DNA of 64,000 nt. It comes from Agapetus fuscipes. Taxonomy: Eukaryota > Arthropoda > Insecta > Trichoptera > Glossosomatidae. The stretch lies in the NCBI GenBank assembly GCA_951799405.1, contig OX637337.1:16180347-16244346 (forward strand). Reading direction: 5' to 3'. Positions within the stretch are counted from its first letter, which is position 1. Each line of letters begins with the position of its first letter. Both the position numbers and the translations under genes were made by a program. Shown piece after piece: positions 61,646 through 64,000 of this stretch. The notes below the pieces were generated by a model, which worked only from the letters and a program-made list of their open reading frames with translations, did no database searches and was not told the origin of the DNA.

Positions 61646-62546
61646 GTGGTCTTTAAAACGCGGGTGCATCAGTTGCACCTGCTCATAGCTCTGTGCTATA
61701 AAAGTGCAAGATGATAAGACACGAAATACGCCAGGAAGGTCTTCTAGATACCATAGGTGAAGGGTTGATGGCGGCCTGAGGACGACCTCCCCTAGAGTTC
61801 CATCAGGATATATTGGCAGATATGTGCTGCTCCTCCTACGAGAAGCTCAACGCCATAGATAGGAGGATTTAGCGAAAACAAATTATGAACATTGTCGCGA
61901 GCCAACCTGAGAATTGACAGTGAAATAAAAGAAAAATTATAATACTTGAGAAATTTTCGTTTTCGGTAACGTTTTTTAGGGTTACAAAATGAAAATTTTG
62001 AAACACTTCAAACTTGACAAAGTGCTTTTATAGTGACGTGATATAACACAACACCTTAAGACATTTTGAAACGCCTGAAAACTTCAGTATGCTTCAGAAA
62101 ATCCCAACTCCTAAAGCTGATTATCGTCAGAAATGTTTGATTTTATCACAAACAGTTTGTTAGTCTGACAGATGATGCCCCCCTCAACCCGCTTCTTCTT
62201 CCTTTCTGTCATAAAACAAAGATGGCGCTGTTTCCGGTGACAATAATTGGAGACGGCAGATGTCAAATCAAGCCTTAATCCAACATTGACAGAGCCTTAA
62301 TTAATTATCATCATTTCTATGGAAAAAATGGTAAATTGGGGACAGGGAAATACCCCAAAATATACAAAAGAATTATAACTTTTGGGATAGTCCTCTTGTC
62401 TATCTAAAAGGACCATGATTTCCTTATATTTTTCAAGAAACGCATCATATACGCAGAACATTGGTCATCAAAGTTATATTGCTCTTAGGTCCCTTAATTG
62501 CAACTTTCGACGATTTCAATTTGACGATCACTTTTTTTGTGATTGG
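61646..62546. other. No feature recognised
   Basis: Mixed spacer. Nothing matched the window's families and no frame over 60 codons is convincing. Confidence 0.4.
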
Positions 62547-62930
62547 GGTCCTGTCGATAGCTCAATAATAATCTAAGTTGCCACGATGTATTAACATTTA
62601 AGATTTCCATTAAATGCAAAAGCAACAAGCAGACACATGTGTGCTTACAAATTAAATTCCAAAATTTAAGTTTTAGAATTTTAGCGTTCCATACCAGTGG
62701 ACTTGGGTTCGATTCCCAACAAGAGAGCCAGAAATGTTTTCCCGTTACGGTGTTTATTTCAAACTCAAAATTTAAATACCGCCAAAGTTTACTCTGAAAT
62801 GAGAACCAGCCCCCTCAGGAGTTGAGAAAAACCGCTTCACTTAAAGTGGTTGACGTAAGACTGGCAAAGAGTATGTCCACACGCCACGTGCGACGCCTTC
62901 GGGGACGACGCGGTAAGAAAGATATTACAT
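62547..62930 (+). mobile_element. SINE-1 split by a LINE-1 end
   Basis: Head TCCTGTCGATAGCTCAAT at about 62550, then a LINE-1 end, then GTTCCATACCAGTGGACTTG, B box GGGTTCGATTCCC, AGCCAGAAATGTTTTCCCG, TGTTTATTTCAAACTC and the 3' GACGCGGTAAGAAAG segment. Confidence 0.75.
62566..62690 (-). repeat. LINE-1 3' end inserted in SINE-1
   Basis: TAATCTAAGTTGCCACGATG, TTAACATTTAAGATTTCCAT, AAGCAACAAGCAGACACATG. Short and 5'-truncated. Confidence 0.75.
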
Positions 62931-63315
62931 TTTAATACTTTTTAAGGTTATCCACAAACAGCCCAGGGAACGCGAGTCCCTTCGGGTTATCCATACCTTC
63001 ATCCATCATCACAACCCGCTGCTCAAGCACATGTCATTACAGCAATAATTACCAGTGCCTTAATTATTAAACTTAAGCGAATTACCAAAAAATATATCGA
63101 AACTAAGACGCTTACTTCACGCGCTGTTTTAGTATCCTGTTTTTTTGGTTAACGCTACGGCTGAGTTTAAACGCTAGCCTTTATACTTGAGGGGCAGGGA
63201 AATCCCCGGATAGGCCCTCAGCTACTAATCTGTCATTTAAAGTTGACGTGTGGTGTTAATTATATCTAAAATACGTGTTAATTTAACGTTTTATTTTACG
63301 TACAATATTAGTTGC
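62931..63315. other. No feature recognised
   Basis: Spacer. Confidence 0.45.
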
Positions 63316-63490
63316 TATAATCCAAAATCCAAGTTGCAAAAATAAATTCGCATTTAAGGCTCATATATTGCACACGTAAGTTCGAGATTACACATGCTGC
63401 GTGAGTATTTAAAAAAACTTCACATAAACAAAAACTCCTACCGCCTTTCTCTGAAACAGGGGCGACATCTTTTTACAGCATAATGGGATT
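63316..63490 (-). repeat. LINE-1 3' end copy
   Basis: CTATAATCCAAAATCCAAGT, CACATGCTGCGTGAGTATT, CTGAAACAGGGGCGACATC. Confidence 0.78.
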
Positions 63491-63527
63491 GGTATTATAC
63501 CAGTTAAGGAAAGTGTCAAAATACGCG

Positions 63528-63722
63528 AAAATGCATGCCCACAAGCAGATGCATGAAAGTTCGCGGTTACATATTCTGCATGTGTAGTTACAAAATAAAA
63601 CAAACCTCACATGAACATAAGCCTTGCGACCCCTGCCACCTTTCCGTAAAAAAACAGGGAGGCATTGGCAAAAATCAAGTTTTTACAGCATCTAACTCAT
63701 ACCAACCTATAAGTCAAGGAAT
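63528..63722 (-). repeat. LINE-1 3' end copy
   Basis: ATGCATGCCCACAAGCAGAT to CATACCAACCTATAAGTCAA. It follows another reverse copy by about 40 bp, a head-to-tail pair. Confidence 0.82.
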
Positions 63723-64000
63723 CATCTCCTTTATTAAAATAGTTTCCCGCCCAAGCAAACATCCCCCCCTCTCCTTTCCACATCTTGCCTCTGCCACCCC
63801 CGTTTTCCGACCTGTGAGGCATTTCGAGCCAAATCAAATACATCCAAATTATTTCCGAACTATGCTGGCACCTCAATATACGCAAACCACACATCTCTAC
63901 CATCTTTGTAAAAAGAATTCGTAAAGAAGAACGCAATTCACGAATCTATTTTTGCCAGGGCAGAAAAAGGTATTCATCTTCAATCAATATATAATCGAAG
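63723..64000. other. No feature recognised
   Basis: C-rich patch at 63760-63810, then AT-rich to the window edge. Confidence 0.4.

Overview
The window is AT-rich, intron-poor eukaryotic DNA. It is almost entirely a graveyard of nested mobile elements. I found no ordinary host gene and no structural RNA gene. An arthropod, possibly an insect, is the best guess. The reasons are Ty3/gypsy-type LTR elements, RTE-like LINEs, tRNA-derived SINEs, PIF/Harbinger, hAT and pogo-like DNA transposons, and an LTR promoter that pairs a TATA box with an arthropod-type TCAGTC initiator. I cannot name a species.

The commonest unit is a dispersed repeat of about 240 bp, present in roughly 40 full or partial copies on both strands. 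It is the 3' end of one RTE-like LINE (called LINE-1 here). The ORF copy at 34128-35387 runs straight into it, and several shorter copies still carry the last codons of the same ORF. A second LINE family (LINE-2) ends in an ACAGT-type pentamer tail. Two tRNA-derived SINE families (SINE-1, SINE-2) and several foldback MITEs fill much of the rest.

Region by region: 1-7 kb holds a possible Penelope-like cluster, LINE-1 ends and two palindromic elements. 7.9-9.1 kb is a PIF/Harbinger element with a TGG target-site duplication (TSD). 9-27 kb is LINE ends, SINEs, MITEs and a pyrimidine-rich tract. 27.0-30.5 kb is a gypsy element with three LTRs, a preserved gag/pol -1 slippery site and a LINE-1 insertion in its protease. 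31.6-35.9 kb and 40.4-42.9 kb are two copies of one 2.5-kb block; copy 1 has gained a hAT MITE and a LINE-1, and copy 2 shows the empty sites. 49.1-52.0 kb is a second gypsy copy with intact LTRs and gag fused to integrase. 52-64 kb repeats the same families and adds a pogo/Tigger-like element at 59.0-60.3 kb.

The standout is 43397-46467. It is a complete LTR retroelement with LTRs of 454 bp that read as identical, a 4-bp ATAA TSD, a promoter, and a purine tract. In place of gag-pol it carries one GC-rich intronless ORF of 568 codons. That ORF has an N-terminal SAP domain followed by a DEK-like chromatin-protein module. It looks like a recently active LTR element that has captured a host chromatin gene.
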